A DNA stretch of 64,000 nucleotides from Phymorhynchus buccinoides (taxonomy: Eukaryota > Mollusca > Gastropoda > Neogastropoda > Raphitomidae): positions 50,756,844 to 50,820,843 of the forward strand of contig CM065699.1 in NCBI GenBank assembly GCA_017654935.2, written 5' to 3'. A model generated the notes under the pieces. The model had not been told where the DNA came from. It made no database searches and was given only the letters and a program-made list of their open reading frames with translations. Positions 12,698 to 25,430 of the stretch are shown here, piece by piece (position 1 is the first letter of the stretch; every line of letters begins with the position of its first letter). A program made the position numbers and the translations under genes.

Positions 12698-15067
12698 AGG
12701 CCCATACGCTTCTCGTAAAGAACGTGCAGAATGATGCAAAATCGATCTGTATTGTAAACTCTGACACTATTCAAAGTTACAGACAAGCATAAAACTGAAC
12801 GCAATCGTACTGTTTGCTCAAAGTTAGCAAAAAATGCGCTGAACTTTTTTCTTCTGTGTACTCTGCTATCATGAAATCTCGTCTAGGTGTAATTAGCTGA
12901 AATGACGCAGTTAAGGGTAGTCAGTAGGCCTAGTTTAGTTAATTGAGCTTGACCTTCTTTTGTGATGTATATTAGGTGTCGATCTAACATGATTTGAGGG
13001 TGCTGAATCTAAATCCGTTGGAAGCCAAGTTGTAATTGTTGAGCATTTTGAGCTATGACGAAATATTCAAAATGGCCACTATGGTGGGACTCTAAAGAAC
13101 TGTTAAAACATGCACTTACGTAACGTAATTATGTTGTATCTAATGCTTTTATTTTTAAGAAAAATAGTATAGTTTGCTGAAATGATTCAAACTATGTGAA
13201 CTATATCCTATTTTAATACTTATTAGCCCCCAGCCACTCTGCGGAGAGGGCTATCACGATTTTCCGTGTCCTTTCATTTGCCTGGCAATTAGCTTAAGAA
13301 CAATGTCACAGGATCACTTCAAATTTGTGTGCTACTATTTTAATGAAGCTGATGTGCCCCTCAATATGCCTTATTGACCTTGACCTTTGACCTTGAGTAT
13401 GTGATTTTAATGTATCAACTATACTTTTTCAACTTTTGCACTGCTGTGGTAAAATAAGCTATGTTTGTGTTTTTTCCTAAGCTAACGTGTATAGAGAATA
13501 TTGAATTCCTGATACCTATTTTATTAAACCTTTCATCTTAAATGCTTGACATTGAATTTGCATTGAATATTTCAACTTTTTGTTTTTATATGTTTTAAAT
13601 CTTTGCAGTAATGGTCTCATAATTGGTGCATTAGCCAATTTATAGGTGGGTAAAAGTGCCGGCGTGCAATGGAATGTCGGTCATTTTACCCACCTATAAA
13701 ATAAAAGGAAATATCGACACTGATCGCCGTGTTGTTCTGCTTGGCGCCTAACAACAAAGGCTCAAGCGTCAAAATGAAGGCTAGAGATGTCATTGGTACT
13801 TAGGTTAGCATCTAGATATGTTTAACCATTGGCTCATGTACCAATTATGAGACAGTTACTGCAATGATTTAAAATATATTAAAGCAAAAAGTTGAAATAT
13901 TCCATGCAAATTCAAGGTACAAGCATTTTAGATGAATGTGGCTTAGTGGGGCATAAAATAGGCATCAGTAATTCAATATCCTCTATAAACCTTAGCTTAG
14001 AAAAAACAATTTTACAACAGCAGTGCAAAGGTTGAAAAGAAGTATAGTTGATTTTTTAAATTACAATAAAATCACATACTCAAGGTCAAAGGGGGCCAAA
14101 AGGTCAAAGGGAAATGTCAAACAACCCACAACAAGGCAACAAAAATACTGAGGGGCAAGAAAGGAGTATCAGGAGATTAGGGGGCTATTAAAATAGTAGC
14201 ACACAAATTCGATCTTTTCAGTGATCCTGTGACATGGTTCTTAAGATACAATGAAAGGGCACGAAAGATCGCGATGTTCTTAAGCCCTCTCCACAGTGGC
14301 TGGGGGCTAAGAAGTACTAAAATAGGATATAATTCCCATAGTTTGAATCATTTCAGCAAATGATACTATTTTTCTTACCAAAACAAGCATTAGATACAAA
14401 ACAATTACGTTAAGTGCATTTTTTACAGTTCTCTAGAGACCTATGGTGGCCATTTTGAATATTACGTCATAACTCAAAATATCCAACATTTACAACTTGG
14501 CCTTTAACGGATCTGGATTCAGCACCCTCAAATCATGTTAGATCGACATAAAAACCTAATATATATCACAAAACAAAGTAAACTTTATAATTTCGCCTGG
14601 ACTAGAACAAGAAGAGAGGAACTTGAAGGTGTACAACTTGGCGTCATAATAATAATACGTATCCTCTGACAGCGTTACGTCATAAGCTAGGTCTGAAAGT
14701 ATCCCAACAAGTTCTATTATTAAAAACGGGCCACAAACAGGCAAAATAATTTGTCCTCAAATAGTTCAACACCAGTCACAGGTGCCGTATTGATTTCCCC
14801 TAATCTACGTCACGCCAATTGGATTATCGCACAAATCCCATTTTTTGGTGAGATTCAATGGCAGCTAGCAAATCTCCCAGTATACCCGGGGGGGGGGGGG
14901 GGTTTTTGCGAAATAACAGTGGGTGCACTCACTTTATCTTGAAGAATGTTACATAAAAGGTAGGTTACATAGATACAGTTTATATACTGTGTTTATGTGT
15001 AGCAGGACATAATGCTGAAACGTTTTGCAGAACGATTTTAGGTCCGAATGGAGATGACTATGGTCCT
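12698..15067. mobile_element. Non-autonomous foldback element with TTAA target duplication (left copy)
   Basis: A 2,370-bp element interrupts the 36-bp minisatellite. It is flanked by TTAA on both sides (12694-12697 and 15068-15071) and has short terminal repeats AGGCCCATA/TATGGTCCT. Inside are long imperfect inverted repeats (about 12950-13660 against 13850-14580), including the motif TTAGCCCCCAGCCACT, around a centre with TTATAGGTGGGTAAAA in both orientations. It carries no transposase. TTAA duplication is typical of piggyBac-type integration; the assignment is inference. Confidence 0.75.
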
Positions 15068-15540
15068 TTAAGCGTTTCTGATTCCTGGAAAGACAAAGTC
15101 ATTAAGCGATTCCGATTCCTGAAAAAACATAAAGTCATTAAGCGATTCCGATTCCTGGAAAGACAAAGTCATTAAGCGTTTCCGATTCCTGGAAAGACAT
15201 AATAGTCATTAAGCGATTCCTATTCCTGGAAAGACATAAAGTCATTAAGCGTTTCTGATTCCTGGAAAGACAAAGTTATTAAGCGTTTCCGATTCCTGGA
15301 AAGACATAATAGTCATTAAGCGATTCTGATTCCTGGAAAGACATAAAGTCATTAAGCGTTTCTGATTCCTGGAAAGACAAAGTCATTAAGCGATTCCGAT
15401 TCCTGAAAAAACATAAAGTCATTAAGCGATTCCGATTCCTGAAAAAACATAAAGTCATTAAGCGATTCCGATTCCTGGAAAGACAAAGTCATTAAGCGTT
15501 TCCGATTCCTGGAAAGACATATAGTCATTAAGCGTTTCCA
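15068..15540. repeat. 36-bp minisatellite, left arm, inner part
   Basis: About 13 copies of the same 36-bp unit in the same orientation as 11580-12693, supporting one original array split by the foldback element. Confidence 0.95.
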
Positions 15541-16105
15541 AAGCCATGGGTACCAGAGGACGAGTCAAAGAACCACATGGATTCCTGGAATGACATAAAC
15601 AGTTCAGTTCAAAGCATCTAGTCTAACATAATTTAAAACGAGACACGTCGGGATAGTTCTCGCCTGACCCTCAGGAAACTGTCCAGATAAGCTTCAGTGT
15701 AACCTTAAACCAATTGCTTAAACAGCACAACCCATCAACGCATCCCAAACAACTTTCCCATTCCCACTTACAGGGCTATATGACTAAACTCTTCGGATGT
15801 GGACATCATTTCGTAGACCCCCCCCCCCCCCCCCCCCCTCAGCAAACAAAGTCTCCCCTTTCTGACTGTCCTTAGTTTTCCGCGATAACTGTTGTTGTTG
15901 TTTGCATAAATATCAATACACCTGTCTCAAATTGTCTCCTTTCCTACTGATTGTTGTTGTGGTTAGAAAAAGATCTTAAAACTGCTCTCCTAAAATCAAG
16001 GAATCCCTAATTTAAATATAAGGTTCCTGATTCGCCAATACTGTACAGGGCATTTGTGTAGCTAGGCTACGGTACTGTTACGCATGACAATGTTACGCAA
16101 CTCAC

Positions 16106-16189
16106 TGCATTTCCCGTCCTGGCACGCAGTATCCCTGGGACAGAGAAGGTAGTGGCTGCTAGCCTCACACTTCTTCCCCGGCAGTAGTT
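16106..16189 (-). CDS. Small cysteine-rich (EB/EGF-like) exon, left inverted copy
   Basis: The inverted copy of the 39253-39336 exon is the same length, with the acceptor complement at 16190-16191 and the donor complement at 16104-16105. The only base difference I see is a synonymous Asp codon change. Conservation of sites and frame argues for a real exon in both copies. Confidence 0.55.
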
Positions 16190-16604
16190 CTGTCAGGCAC
16201 AAATAAACTGCTATCGTAATCAACTTTTGGTGGAGGGGAGTTACTTAGAAAAAGAGAGTAATTACCCTTTGTTCAATTACTTCTTACAGGGTAGACACAG
16301 TAATGCACACAGACATACAAGTATACACATTTGTGCGCGCGCACACACGCACGCACACAAACAAACAAACACACAACGTCGAAGAACTACTTCAACTAAG
16401 GGCACCCATGTAAATTAATGACAACTTCAAACATCAATTTTATGGTCGTCTTCTTATTTGATCCGCAACGTCAACGTAAGTGAAGACTATCAGTGAGTAT
16501 CACCAATGTTTGTTATCATTTATCTTATAATCTGTTATCTTATGTTATCTTGGTAATAATAATAATATTATAATAATAATGGTTATTTATAGAGCTGTAT
16601 CACT

Positions 16605-17125
16605 GATGCCGAAGACAGATTCCAAATGAGATAGAGGAGAGTTGTGGTCAATGTTATCAAACGCTGCTGAAAGGTCCAAGAAAGTCAGAACTGAAAGTTT
16701 TCCTTCATCAAGAGAAAGAAGAAAATCATTAACAACCTTTGCTAAAACAGATTCAGTACTGTGACCTGGTCTGTAAGCTGACTAACAATGAATGAATAAA
16801 TCATTAGAATTGAGATAGCCAGAAAGCTGTGAGAGAACAATCTTATCCATGATCTTTGACACAACAGATAAATTCGAGACAGGTCTGAAACTTTATTAAT
16901 CATTGTGGTCTAGTGAGGGCTTTTTAAGTACAGGTTTGACAATGGCAGTTTTGTAGACATCAGGAAAGAGACAAAAAAAAAAAAAAGAAAAAGAAGTCAG
17001 CGAATCATTGATTATTTGGGTTAGCACAGGTAACACAACATCCAAACATTCAAACAGCAGAGAAGTGGGAATGGGGTCAAGGTCACATGTTTTGGGTAGA
17101 GACTTTTTCAAGATCTTCAACACCC
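16605..17125 (-). pseudogene. Reverse-transcriptase fragment (left inverted copy)
   Basis: The minus-strand frame at 16896-17135 reads LKILKKSLPKTCDLDPIPTS and PDVYKTAIVKPVLKKP. A poly-A/T-rich insertion (FSFFFF) interrupts it, and after stops it continues into the Asp-rich RT core equivalent to the right copy. It is the mirror of 38180-38852. A retroelement tail inserted at about 17125 cuts off the upstream part that the right copy still has. Confidence 0.75.
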
Positions 17126-17640
17126 CATCAATCAATCAATCAAATCAATCAAAATAATTTTTATTTGTCTTCTAAAAACCATAAGAAAGTCTTTGTCTGG
17201 CATGCACATAAAAACACATATAAACATAGAAATAATAAGACACGCATAATATACAGTAAATACATCATACGAATTAAAATTACATACATATGCACACACA
17301 ACACACACACACACCACACACACAACACACACAACACACACATATGATACACACACACACAACCATACACACAGAGACGCACAACAAAACAATTTGTATA
17401 AAAGTTAATTACTGGGACAACAAACAAACTTTATAAAGGGGGACATACAAACAAGGTGCTAGATATAAAAGCCACACAATGGATACTAAGATCATGGTAA
17501 AATAATGGATGTATAAATCAACACACAATTCACCCTGGCTCATCTTCTATCCCCCTCTTCCTTCTTTTCCTCGCTCTCTCTCTCTCTCTCGTTCTCTCAC
17601 TACCCCCACACCCTCCTCTGCTCTGCTTTCCGCCTCTATC
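17125..17640 (-). mobile_element. 5'-truncated retroelement 3' UTR with (TTGA)n-type tail
   Basis: Starts with a tandem (TCAA)n tract at 17125-17150. It then shares the 3' UTR sequence (TCTTTGTCTGGCATGCACAT core) with the larger element at 18327-20757, and carries CA-rich and CT-rich tracts. It has no coding sequence. It is absent from the right arm, where the RT frame continues uninterrupted. Confidence 0.6.
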
Positions 17641-17644
17641 ATGA

Positions 17645-18326
17645 TTATATCCTATATATTGTTATCTTGGTATCATATATCTGATGTTATCTTGGTATCC
17701 TATACCCTATATATTGTTATATACTGTTATCTTGTATCATATATACTATATATTGTTATCTTGGTATTATATATCTTATAGTTTGTTGTCTTATGTTATC
17801 TTGGTATCATATATCTTATATACTGTTATCTTGTATCATATATCCTATATATTGTTATCTTGGTATTATATATCTTATAGCTTGTTGTCTTATGTTATAT
17901 TGGCATCATGTATCTTATATATTGTTATCTTATGTTATCTTGGTATCATATATCTTACATTTTGTTATGTTGATATCATATATCTTGTTACCTTGTATCT
18001 TATGTTATCTTGGTATATATCTTGTTATCTTGGTATATATTGTATCTTGTTATATTGATATTATATGTCATATATCTTGTATCTCATGTTATCTTGGTAT
18101 CGTATATATTGTATCTTATGTTATCTTGGTATCATATATATTGTTATCTTATGTTATCTTGGTATCATATATCTTACATCTTGTTATATTGTATCTTATG
18201 TTATCTTCATAATCTTGGTATCATATATATTGTATCTTATGTTATCTTGGTATCATATATCTTATATATTATGTTATCTTGGTAGCACATATCTTGTATC
18301 TTATGTTATCTTAGTATCATATAATC
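17645..18326. repeat. 32-bp AT-rich satellite, left arm part 1
   Basis: Diverged copies of a unit built from TATCATATATCTTG, TATCCTATG and TTATCTTGG (32 bp consensus). The array is broken by a retrotransposon at 18327-20757. Confidence 0.9.
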
Positions 18327-18502
18327 GTCAATCAATCAAAATCAATCAATCAAAATATTTATTGTCTTTAAAAACATAAAGAAATTCTTTGTCTGGCATG
18401 CACATAAAACACATATAAAAATAGAGACAATAAGACAATATACAGTAAATACATCATAAGAATTAAATTACAATACAATATAGCACACACACACACACAC
18501 AC

Positions 18503-18537
<35 letters not shown>

Positions 18538-18812
18538 CTAGAGAGAGCAAACAAACAATTTGTATAGAAGTAATAATAGGACAACAAACAAAAATGTATA
18601 AAAGGGGGTACATAAAAACCAGGTTTAGATTATGAAAGCCAATGCTGAATACTAGAACAATGTAAAATAATGTATGCTAAAGTCAACACACATTCACCCT
18701 GGCTCTCTCTCCCCTCTCTCTCTCTCTTTTCCTCTCTCTCTCTCTCCCCCCTCTCTCTCTCTCTCTCTCCACCCCTCCCCCCCCCCTTCCCCCAATCTCT
18801 CTCTCCTCTCCC

Positions 18813-18862
<50 letters not shown>

Positions 18863-19037
18863 GCTTAAACCAACAATAATGGGACAATATGCATAAAACT
18901 AAATTAAAATGAATAATATCCCAAGCATAATACACAAAAACAAAGTTTAGATTATTAAAACCAATACTGAATACTAGAACAATGATAAAAGGTATGCTAA
19001 AATCAACACACATTCACCCTAGTTCTCTCTCTCTCTG

Positions 19038-19090
<53 letters not shown>

Positions 19091-20757
19091 CTCTCCTCTC
19101 CAATCTCCATCCCCTCTCCCCCCCCTCTCTCTCTCTCATTTCCCCAGACACAGACACACACAGAGACACATGCACACAAAGCTTAAACCATCATTTGTTT
19201 AAAATATAGGATAATACACATAAGTCTAGAAAACATAAGAAAAAGGATAAACAATCAATATATATAATAGCAATAGCAAAGAAACAGAGACATCATAAAA
19301 TGCTAGATCATATTATAATAATGTATGCTAAAAATCAACAAAGCAACACAGTTACCCTCTCTACCCCCCATCTCTCTCCCTCTCTTACCCCCCCCCCCCC
19401 CTCTCACACCCACCCAAACAGACACATGCACGCGCACACGCACACACACACACACACATCCCCCCCCCCACACACACACCCAAACCAAACCCACCACACT
19501 ACTAAATTACTCAATAATATCACATGAGCAAATCACAACAACAGAAGACAGTATCATATCACAAGAAATATATCACATAACTCATAAGAAAAATAATTTC
19601 CTTTTAAACACACACACACACACACCCACACACACACACAAACCATGCAGCACATGTACACACACACATCCGACCACCCACTCACACCCACACATTGCTG
19701 CCATTTTTTCTGTTCGAAGGTGAGGATGCAGGCCGATCATGTCCTGTTTAAGAGGCGCACTACTGTCGGCAGGCATGACCGCCTCAGTCTGTCAGTGCGT
19801 GCACTGAAACTGATCAGCCTGCCTGACCTGCCAGAAGTCTGCGCCTGTAGTAGCTCGCACAGTGGGTGACTGGAGTCACCCTGGATGGCCCTCAGACGCC
19901 TAGCTGCCCTCCTCTCAAACACCTCCTGAAGGCTGGCAACAGGAGCACCGATCAGCCTGCCAGCTGTCTTGGTGATCTTCGTCAGCCTGGCTCTGTCGTG
20001 CTCCTTGAGGCTGCCGAAGTGGCTGAGGAGGTTGAAAGTCAGGACTGATTCCACTGTAGCTCCGTAGAACAGACTGAGCAGTCTCTGGCACACCCCAAAC
20101 TTGTTCAGCTTCCTCAGGAAGAAGAGGTGCTGATTGCCCTTCTTGAGGAGGGCCTGGGAGTTGGCGGACCAGTCCAGCTTGCTGTCGATGATGGATCCCA
20201 GGTACTTGTACTGGTCCACCAACTCCACCTCTTCCCCTTTGATGACCAGTGGAGTGGTTTCCGGCGGAAGTCGACAACCATCTCCTTGGTCTTGGCCATG
20301 TTCAGGAGGAGATGGTTGTCATCACACCAGCCAATGAGCGCCTCCACAGCGCCCCTGTAGGAGTTTTCACTGGTTGTGATGAGGCCGGTCAGGGAGGTGT
20401 CGTCCGAGAACTTCACCTGGAGGGTGCCCTCAGCGGTGCAGTGGCAGTCGGCAGTGTACAGTGTGAACAGGGCCGGGGACAGCACACCCCCCTGTGGAGC
20501 TCCGGTGTTGGTGCGGACCTGGGCTGAGGCGACAGACGAGGTGGGCGTCCTGATCATCACGTGTTGAGGCCTGTCTGTAAGGAAGCTGCAGAGCCATCTG
20601 ATGATCAGGGGATTGACGTCCATTGCCATCAGCTTCCGCACCATCAGACGAGGCTGGATGGTGTTGAAGGCCGAGGAGAAGTCCAGGAAAAGAAGCCTGG
20701 CATAGCTCCCCGGCCGCTCCAGGTGGGTCAGCACAGAGTGGAGCACGGTGATGATTA
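18327..20757 (-). mobile_element. L2/Rex-like non-LTR retrotransposon inserted in the 32-bp satellite
   Basis: A minus-strand element interrupts the 32-bp satellite in the left arm only; the right arm is uninterrupted at the matching point near 37258. The RT core is at 20114-20746 (FLDFSSAFNTIQPRLM, NTGAPQGGVLSPALFTLYT, catalytic FSDD). A one-base frameshift near 20250 separates it from the C-terminal part at 19737-20228 (VDQYKYLGSIIDSKLDW, ITKTAGRLIGAP, ARTDRLRRSCLP). The 3' region (18327-19735) consists of about three or four related UTR units of about 300 bp with CA and CT tracts, and ends in a (TCAA)n tail at 18329-18352. It is 5'-truncated, with no endonuclease. Confidence 0.85.
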
Positions 20758-22250
20758 TGTATCTTATGTTATCTTGGTATCATATATCTTACATCTTGTT
20801 ATCTTGGCATCATATATCTTGGATCTCATGTTATCTTGGTATCATATACCTTACATCTTGTTACCTTATGTTATCTCGGTATCATATATCTTGTATCCTA
20901 TGTTATCTCGGTATCCTATATCTTGTATCCTATGTTATCTTGGTATCATATATCTTGTATCCTATGTTATCTTGGTATCATATATCTTGTATCTTGGCAT
21001 CATATATCTTGTATCCTATGTTATCTTGGTATCATATATCTTGTATCATATGTTATCTCGGTATCATGTATCTTGTATCCTATGTTATCTCGGTATCAGA
21101 TATATTGTATCTTATGTTATCTTGGTATCATATATCTTGTATCCTATGTTATCTTGGTATCATATATCTTGCATCCTATGTTATCATCGGTATCATATAT
21201 CTTGTATCCTATGTTATTTTGGTATCATATATCTTGTATCCTGTTATCTTGGTATCATATATCTTGTATCCTATGTTATCTCGGTATCATATATCTTGTA
21301 TCTTATGTTATCTTGGTATCATATATCTTGTATCCTATGTTATCTTGGTATCATATATCTTGTATCCTATGTTATCTTGGTATCATATATTTTGTATCCT
21401 ATGTTATCTCGGCATCATATATCTTGTATCCTATGTTATCTTGGTATCATATATCTTGTATCCTATGTTATCATATATCTTGTATCATATATCTTGTATC
21501 CTATGTTATCTTGGTATCATATATCTTGTATCCTATGTTATCTTGGTATCATATATCTTGTATCCTATGTTATCTTGGTATCATATATCTTGTATCCTAT
21601 GTTATCTTGGTATCATATATCTTGTATCCTATGTTATCTTGGTATCATATATCTTGTATCCTATGTTATATCGGTATCATATATCTTGTATCCTATGTTA
21701 TCTTGGTATCATATATCTTGTATCCTATGTTATCTTCTCGGTATCATATATCTTGTATCCTATGTTATCTTGGTATCATATATCTTGTATCTTATGTTAT
21801 CTTGGTATCATATATCTTGTATACTATGTTATCTTGGTATCATATATCTTGTACCTTATGTTATCTTATCATATATCTTGTATACTATGTTATCTTGGTA
21901 TCATATATCTTGTACCTTATTATATATCTTGTATCTTATGTTATCTTGGTATTATATATCTTGTATCTTATGTTATCTTGGTATCATATATCTTGTTATC
22001 TTAAGTTATCTTGGTATCATATATCTTGTATCTTATGTTATCTTGGTATCATATATCTTGTTATCTTATGTTATATCATATATCTTGTTATCTTATTAAT
22101 ATGTTATCTTGGTATCATGTATCTTCTTATCTTATGTTATCTTGGTATTTTATGCTATCTTGGTATCTTATGTTATCTTGTTATCTTAGGTTAACTTATG
22201 TTATCTTGGTATCTCATGTTATCTTGTTATATTATGTTATCTTGTATCTC
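20758..22250. repeat. 32-bp AT-rich satellite, left arm part 2
   Basis: About 45 copies. The central part is highly regular at 32 bp and the end at 22050-22250 is degenerate. All three forward frames are open, so the long Tyr/Ile/Leu/Ser-rich frames here are satellite artefacts. Confidence 0.95.
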
Positions 22251-23016
22251 ATGCAATGGGACCTCCCCTTGAAGATCTTCCGTATTTGGACTCCTTCTAA
22301 AATGTGACTAAAATTTTCCACCAAGTTTTCCTCTATTTATCCGGGCTACCGAGTGTTAACCTCCCTATTATACCCCTCCCTATTGAGACCTTGCTTTTGC
22401 TGATTTTCAAGGTCGTAAAAGAGAGGTTTTACTACCATAAAATGTTACTACATGAAAAGAACCATCAGCTAGCAAAACACTGTGTTTTTAACATGATGAT
22501 GAAGCTTTTTGTCCCTGTTTCTGCACTGACCAAGCAATGCCATGAAACAAACAACCCTATTTTTACCACGCTGTTAAAGAAAACATCATGGGAAGTGTAA
22601 ACGTGTTTAGATGTACCAAAGTTTGATGGCGGTATCTGCATGAACATGAACAAAACAATGCTATAAATGAGAGGCGAATTTTCGGGACTATTACTTAGGT
22701 TTTTTGTTTTTAAAAAAATAAAACTATGCTCAGAAATTGAAAAAAAATCGTCGACTAGGCGAGACTTTGAACTGAGTCCAACCGTCACCATCGTGAATAG
22801 AGTACAGTTATATAACGATGGCGACGGTCCAACCAGGAAATGACGACATAGGCCTACAATGTGAAGGAAGTACAATCGCATGATGCCGATGTCAGTGTAC
22901 GCGATGTAGGCATTTGAGGCATTTGAAGCATCAACAATGGCTTGCCTTTGTTTGACTGTGCCAAACTATGACCGTGCTCGATCTTTGATCAGATTGTGTT
23001 TACGCCCGGCACTTAC

Positions 23017-23241
23017 CATACAATCTGTCTCCCAATATTTCCACTTCACAGAATGTCAGGGACTTGTGGGCTGTGATATAGACGTATCTGCCGGAGACTG
23101 TCGTAGTGCACTTCTTCTCAAATCGCTGCAGTGGGGCCAGCCTGGTTTCCTTCACCTCATCCAAGCACAGCTGGTCTGTGGACGGAGGCCCGGGCAGTTG
23201 GTCACTTTGTGTCACCACTACAGAAAACTCCATGGATGAGT
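23017..23241 (-). CDS. F-type-lectin-fold domain, second-half exon (left, inverted copy)
   Basis: This is the inverted copy of the 35183-35407 exon. Both splice sites are kept: the AG acceptor is the complement of 23242-23243 and the GTAAGT donor the complement of 23011-23016. Length and phase are the same. It differs by EVKETR for EVKETK and AHKSL for AHTSL. No matching first-half exon is seen upstream on the minus strand before the contig ends at 26122. This copy is therefore either part of an incomplete duplicate gene or the other haplotype of the same exon. Confidence 0.7.
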
Positions 23242-23271
23242 CTGGGCCTGTTTTATGCATACGCGCGCGCA

Positions 23272-23316
23272 CCGACGCACACACACACACCCACACACAC
23301 ACGCACACGCACACGC

Positions 23317-23350
<34 letters not shown>
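23272..23350. repeat. CA microsatellite, left copy
   Basis: Lies just before the lectin-fold second-half exon. The right partner at 35102-35163 is shorter. Confidence 0.95.
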
Positions 23351-23356
23351 CTGAAT

Positions 23357-23584
23357 TAAAAATAAGTCCCTTCACCATAACCCTCATATTTCCTAGTGGA
23401 ATATGATTCTGAAACCACACTGAAACTGTTGCTCTTGCGGGGTTTTTCACGATTCGTAAAAGTTCCCCTAGATTTAAACCACGAAATCACACCTGTTCTA
23501 CTTAATTCCATCTTTCTTGCAATATCTGCAATTGCCATTCCTGGTTTGAATAACTGTACAACAGTTTCTTTTTTAGATATTGTC
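23357..23584 (-). pseudogene. Tc1/mariner transposase N-terminal fragment (left inverted copy)
   Basis: Inverted partner of 34877-35096, with the frame intact here: KKETVVQLFKPGMAIADIAR then KMELSRTGVISWFKSRG. Only the DNA-binding domain remains. Confidence 0.65.
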
Positions 23585-24112
23585 AAATGAGCTCCGCTCC
23601 GCCCCCTTGTACATCCAGACTCTTTGTGACAGAAGCAGACGACAACAGTTGTCAAATGAGCTCCGCCCCCTTGTACATCCAGACTCTTTGTGCCAGAAGC
23701 AGACGACAACAGTTGTCAAATGAGCTCCGCTCCGCCCCCTTGTACATCCAGACTCTTTGTGCCAGAAGCAGACGACAACAGTTGTCAAATGAGCTCCGCC
23801 CCCGTGTACATCCAGACTCTTTGTGCCAGAAGCAGACGACAACAGTTGTCAACTGAGCTCCGCCCCCTTGTACATCCAGACTCTTTGTGCCAGAAGCAGA
23901 CAACAGTTGTCAAATGAGCTCCGCCCCCTTGTACATCCAGACTCTTTGTGCCATAAGCAGACGACAACAGTTGTCAAATGAGCTCCGCCCCCGTGTACAT
24001 CCAGACTCTTTGTGACAGAAGCAGACGACAACAGTTGTCAAATGAGCTCCGCCCCCTTGTACATCCAGACTCTTTGTGCCATAAGCAGACGACAACAGTT
24101 GTCAAATGAATG
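23585..24112. repeat. 64/69-bp minisatellite, left arm
   Basis: About 8 copies of a unit containing CAAATGAGCTCCGCCCCC, ACATCCAGACTCTTTGTGCC and GACAACAGTTGTC. Some units carry an extra GCTCC, giving 69 rather than 64 bp. Confidence 0.95.
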
Positions 24113-24158
24113 AATGTCAAGTGTATGGGTGGGCACAATGCCGACAAATAGCACGGGC

Positions 24159-25430
24159 ATAAATCTGCTTAAGCACTTTTATTTCTGCTCAAGCACTTAG
24201 GCGAAACACGCGGATGGTCGGTTTTTGCTCGAGCACTTTTAACAACCAATGAGAATGCATCTTATTTTGCTCTGGCACATTTACATCATAAATCTTGCTA
24301 AGCGATATTATTACTTTGCTCAAGCACTTTTATTAATTCTATCGAGCACTTTATGAATCCACGCACATCTGATTAGCCAATAGTACACGTGATGCATAAA
24401 ACAGACGCGAATGGTACGATCCGCTTTGTAAAAATACAATGCGGTGGACATTATGAAAATGCATTAATAATAATCATAATAATAATAACTCTATATAGCG
24501 CCGTTCTCGGCGCAGCAGGACTCCCAGCTCATTGAGACAAACAAACATACATACAATAACATGAAGAAAAAGAACAAATTCTACAATGATGGAAAACACA
24601 TACCATAAAAAAAATCCAGAAAAAAACAAGTAGCCCATTATCCACACTGCCTCACACATAGTCCGAACTCAGCAAAAACTCACAGCGGGTGAACTGAAGG
24701 GGAGAAAGAAGAAGACACAGGAGATCAACAGAGGTATCTTTTGAGGGAGAAACAGTTTTTCAGGTAGATTTTGAAAGAAGAACAAAGGCGGAGAGCTGCG
24801 GAGAGAGGGAAGGGAGGTGTTCAGGATGTGTGTGTGTGTGAAAACGGAAGCTCTGTTTCAAACTGTTTTGTATTGGTGACAGGTGTGCAAAAAGGAAGTT
24901 GCGGCTCTTGTATCTGAGCTTGATTTGGCGCATTTTCCTTACATTATAAAATAAAGAATATGTATACATAATCAATTTAACATATTCAGATCACCAAAAT
25001 ATGAGACTGGACTAAAAAATCTTTGGCGGAAGAGTTCCAAGAACCGAACTTCGCCGACACGGCTGTTGTCATTTAAAATTTGAAATAGTTGTTCATTTCT
25101 TTTCTGATACTAGTTTTTCACAGTTTTAAATGTTCACGAGCAGTTTTAGTAATCTGCTCATGCAAGATTTAGGTGTGCTGTGCAGAAAACACGATGCATC
25201 TCATTCGGTTGGTTAAAAGGCCGAGCAAAAAACCGACCAATCCGCGTGGTTTCTCCCTAAACGTGTTGAGCACAAGTACTATCACCTTGTCGCGCAGTTT
25301 CTATGCAATTGCCTGCCCCACAAACAAGGTTACCCTTCATTTGTTTGTAAAAGTGCTCGAGAGAAATAACCGACCAATCCGCGTTTTTTCCCTCCAGGCT
25401 CCGCGCACTACAGGCTTAAGCGATTTATTA
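24159..25430. mobile_element. Foldback element with nested LINE 3' end (left inverted copy)
   Basis: Inverted counterpart of 31867-33150: terminal repeats at 24159-24380 and about 25100-25430, and a minus-strand LINE 3' end at 24470-24975 with an (AAT)n tail at its lower edge. The LINE reading frame is more damaged here than in the right copy. Sequence beyond 25430 no longer matches the right arm. Confidence 0.7.

Larger units (their letters stand above)
11373..25430. repeat. Inverted block 2, left arm
   Basis: Collinear reverse-complement match to 31867-44900, including single-copy stretches such as 11400-11530, 15600-16480 and 22260-23000. Left-only insertions are at 17125-17640 and 18327-20757. 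Confidence 0.9.

Noticed and set aside
20561..22194. Very long open frames (up to 512 residues) rich in Tyr, Ile, Leu, Ser and Cys
   Set aside because: They are the 32-bp satellite read in all three frames; the longest also runs through antisense retrotransposon sequence. No start, splice or conservation signal.
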